From Arthrobacter zhangbolii (GTDB lineage: Bacteria; Actinomycetota; Actinomycetes; Actinomycetales; Micrococcaceae), in contig NZ_CP094984.1 in the NCBI RefSeq assembly GCF_022869865.1, positions 496,001 through 560,000 of the forward strand: a DNA stretch of 64,000 bases, read 5' to 3'. Below the pieces are notes generated by a model, which was not told the DNA's origin, searched no databases, and was given only the letters and a program-made list of their open reading frames with translations. A program made the position numbers and the translations under genes. How positions within the stretch are numbered: position 1 is the stretch's first letter; the number at the start of each line of letters is the position of its first letter. This document shows, piece by piece, positions 62,265 through 64,000 of this stretch.

Positions 62265-63887
62265 ATGACCGGTCTGGATACCGCTTTGACCCCGCTTCGC
62301 TTTCTGGAACGTGCTGCCTCGGTACATCCGGACAAGCCGGCCGTGATCGACGGCGAGCGGCGGCTGACGTACCGGGAATTCGCTGCGGCGGTCACCCGGG
62401 CTGCCCATGCACTGCGTGCCTCCGGCCTGACCGAGGGGGCCCGCGCCGCGTTCCTCGGAACCAACTCGGCGGAGCTGCTTATTGCCCACTACGCGGTGCC
62501 GCTGGCCGGCGGCGTCCTGGTGCCCCTGAACACCCGGCTGTCCCCGCCGGAAGTGGCGTATATCTGCAACCACTCCGGGGCCACCCTGCTCTTCGGCGAT
62601 CCCGATCTGCTCCGCGGACTGGGTTCCCTGGCCGCTCCGGAACTGGAAACCGTCACCGAAGTCATCGCGGTGCCCCTGCAGGACGGCAGCGAGGAGACAG
62701 TGGAGGGCACGACGTCGTACGCCACATTTGCGGCACGCGGCACCGACACGCCGCTGCCGTGGGAGGTCGAGGACGAAAACACGGTGATCAGCCTGAACTA
62801 CACCTCCGGCACCACCGGCCGGCCCAAGGGCGTGATGTACACGCACCGCGGCGCCTACCTGAACTCACTCGGCGAGGTGCACCACCAGGGCTTCGACGCG
62901 GACACCACCTACCTGTGGACGCTGCCGATGTTCCACTGCAACGGCTGGTGCACCACGTGGGCGCTGACCGCCGCCTCCGGCACACACGTCTGCCTGCGCG
63001 CCGTCCGGGGCCCGGAAATCTGGCGGCTGATCGACACCCACGGCATCGACCACCTGGCCGGAGCCCCCACCGTGCTGTCCGCCATCGCCACCGCGGAGGA
63101 AGCACACGTGCTGGAGCATCCCCTGACCATCGTCACGGCCGGCGCCCCGCCCAGCCCCACCGTCATCAACAAGATCCACCAGCTGCAGGCAACCGTGGTG
63201 CATGTGTACGGGCTCACCGAATCCTACGGACCATATGCTGTCTGCGAGCCGCAGGCGGCGTGGGCGGACCTGGACGCCGACGCACTGGCGAAGAAGATGG
63301 CACGGCAGGGCGTGGGAATGCTGACCTCCGAGCGGCTGCGCGTGGTCAAGGACGCAACCGGTGCCGACGGCGAGCTGGCGGACGTGGCGGGCGACGGCGT
63401 CGAAATGGGCGAGATAGTTATGCGCGGCAACTGCGTGATGGCCGGGTACTACCGGGACGAGGCGGGAACAGCTGATGCATTCCGCGGCGGCTGGTTCCAC
63501 ACCGGCGACCTGGGCGTGATGCACCCGGACGGCTACGTGCAGCTGCTGGACCGTTCCAAGGACGTGGTGGTCTCCGGCGGCGAGAACATTTCCACCATCG
63601 AGGTGGAGCAGGCACTGGCCAGCCACCCCGCCGTCGCCGACGTTGCCGTGATCGGCGTGCCGGACGAGCGCTGGGGTGAGCGGCCCAAGGCGTTTGTGGT
63701 GCTCACCCCCGGGACCGAGGTCACCGGCGAGGACCTGCTGGCCCACGTGAAATCCCAGATTGCCAGTTATAAGGCACCGCGGTCGGTGGAGTTCATTCTG
63801 GAGCTGCCCAAAACCTCGACCGGGAAGATCCGCAAGAACGAGCTGCGCTCGCAGGAATGGGAGGGCCTGGAAGCCCGGATCAACTGA
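62265..63887 (+). CDS. Acyl-CoA synthetase, AMP-binding family
   Basis: The 540-residue enzyme activates a carboxylic acid with ATP to an acyl-AMP and then the CoA thioester. It has the P-loop-like LNYTSGTTGRPKGVMYTHRG, MFHCNGWCTTWALTA, the A5 motif VYGLTESYGPYAV, the A7/A8 segment GWFHTGDLGVMHPDGYVQLLDRSKDVVVSGGENIS, and the catalytic Lys in LPKTSTGKIRKNELR. HCNGWC is typical of the medium/long-chain fatty acyl-CoA ligases (AlkK type), so fatty acids are the likely substrate. AAAGGAGAGAC gives a strong ribosome binding site before ATG. Confidence 0.92.
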   Translation: MTGLDTALTPLRFLERAASVHPDKPAVIDGERRLTYREFAAAVTRAAHALRASGLTEGARAAFLGTNSAELLIAHYAVPLAGGVLVPLNTRLSPPEVAYICNHSGATLLFGDPDLLRGLGSLAAPELETVTEVIAVPLQDGSEETVEGTTSYATFAARGTDTPLPWEVEDENTVISLNYTSGTTGRPKGVMYTHRGAYLNSLGEVHHQGFDADTTYLWTLPMFHCNGWCTTWALTAASGTHVCLRAVRGPEIWRLIDTHGIDHLAGAPTVLSAIATAEEAHVLEHPLTIVTAGAPPSPTVINKIHQLQATVVHVYGLTESYGPYAVCEPQAAWADLDADALAKKMARQGVGMLTSERLRVVKDATGADGELADVAGDGVEMGEIVMRGNCVMAGYYRDEAGTADAFRGGWFHTGDLGVMHPDGYVQLLDRSKDVVVSGGENISTIEVEQALASHPAVADVAVIGVPDERWGERPKAFVVLTPGTEVTGEDLLAHVKSQIASYKAPRSVEFILELPKTSTGKIRKNELRSQEWEGLEARIN

Positions 63888-63920
63888 TACCCCGGCCTTG
63901 CCGGAGGCGACCGTGCGTTC

Positions 63921-63926
63921 TAGCTT
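63921..63926 (+). promoter_or_regulatory. -10 element of the last, truncated gene
   Basis: TAGCTT ends 6 nt before ATG 63933, the leaderless layout seen at other genes here. Confidence 0.35.
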
Positions 63927-63932
63927 GTAGCC

Positions 63933-64000
63933 ATGCAGCCTCCTTCCGAACGCGCGGTCGCCGCCCCGGGGAACACCCCGTTGGCACAGGCCCGTACCGG
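63933..64000 (+). CDS. N-terminus of an unidentified protein (runs off the right edge)
   Basis: The frame from ATG 63933 is open to the window end (22 full codons, MQPPSERAVAAPGNTPLAQA...). The TAGCTT element 6 nt upstream supports this start. The segment is too short to name a product. Confidence 0.4.
   Translation, partial: MQPPSERAVAAPGNTPLAQART

Overview
The window is chromosomal DNA from a high-GC Gram-positive bacterium, most likely an Arthrobacter-type member of the Micrococcaceae. The evidence is the GC-rich coding sequence, the actinobacterial rRNA signatures, CarD next to ispD-ispF-cysS, SenX3-RegX3 next to gpmA, the GlgE-TreS-maltokinase pathway, class-E-type sortase signals and many apparently leaderless genes.

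Layout. 1-1.3 kb: the end of an FlhF-like protein and csrA, probably the right edge of a flagellar locus. 1.3-5.5 kb: a small Cys-rich ORF, tRNA-Thr(CGU), and a leftward tmk-holB-secreted peptidase group. 5.7-11.7 kb: a trans-sulfuration enzyme, a DUF2516 protein, a methyltransferase, gpmA, phoU and senX3-regX3. 11.8-17.0 kb: lpqE-like lipoprotein, carD, ispD, ispF, cysS and rlmB, in the same order as in Mycobacterium. 17.0-29.6 kb: an alpha-glucan/trehalose block (glgX, glgP, glgE, treS and a continuous maltokinase-GlgB reading frame). 29.6-44.4 kb: two rRNA operons in direct orientation, near-identical from the pre-16S processing stem to just past the terminator, enclosing one gene for a thioester-domain (TQXA), sortase-anchored surface protein. 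44.4-54.8 kb: an SRPBCC protein, an FAD oxidoreductase, a GH13 alpha-glucosidase, two conserved membrane/kinase-like proteins, an MsmX-type ABC ATPase, otsB, otsA and a membrane-anchored DsbA-like protein. 55-64 kb: tRNA-Thr(UGU), a DUF5692 membrane protein with a divergent TetR regulator, a lipoprotein, a phosphatase, a nucleoside-salvage operon (nucleoside hydrolase, MFS transporter, ribokinase), an acyl-CoA synthetase and the first codons of one more gene.

How the genes work together. Glycogen and trehalose turnover is represented by OtsAB (trehalose synthesis from UDP-glucose and glucose-6-P), TreS-maltokinase-GlgE-GlgB (trehalose to maltose, maltose-1-P and branched glucan), GlgP/GlgX (glucan breakdown), a GH13 glucosidase and a sugar ABC ATPase. 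Phosphate sensing (PhoU, SenX3, RegX3) sits beside glycolytic GpmA, with a candidate direct-repeat operator in the phoU-senX3 gap.

Most unusual points: the surface adhesin isolated between two 5.8-kb rRNA direct repeats whose promoters differ; a single-base difference between the two 23S genes; the maltokinase-GlgB fusion; a five-unit DP pentapeptide insert in GlgX; and at least fourteen genes with a TANNNT -10 element 5-7 nt before the start codon, which implies leaderless mRNAs. I found no CRISPR array, transposase or prophage gene.
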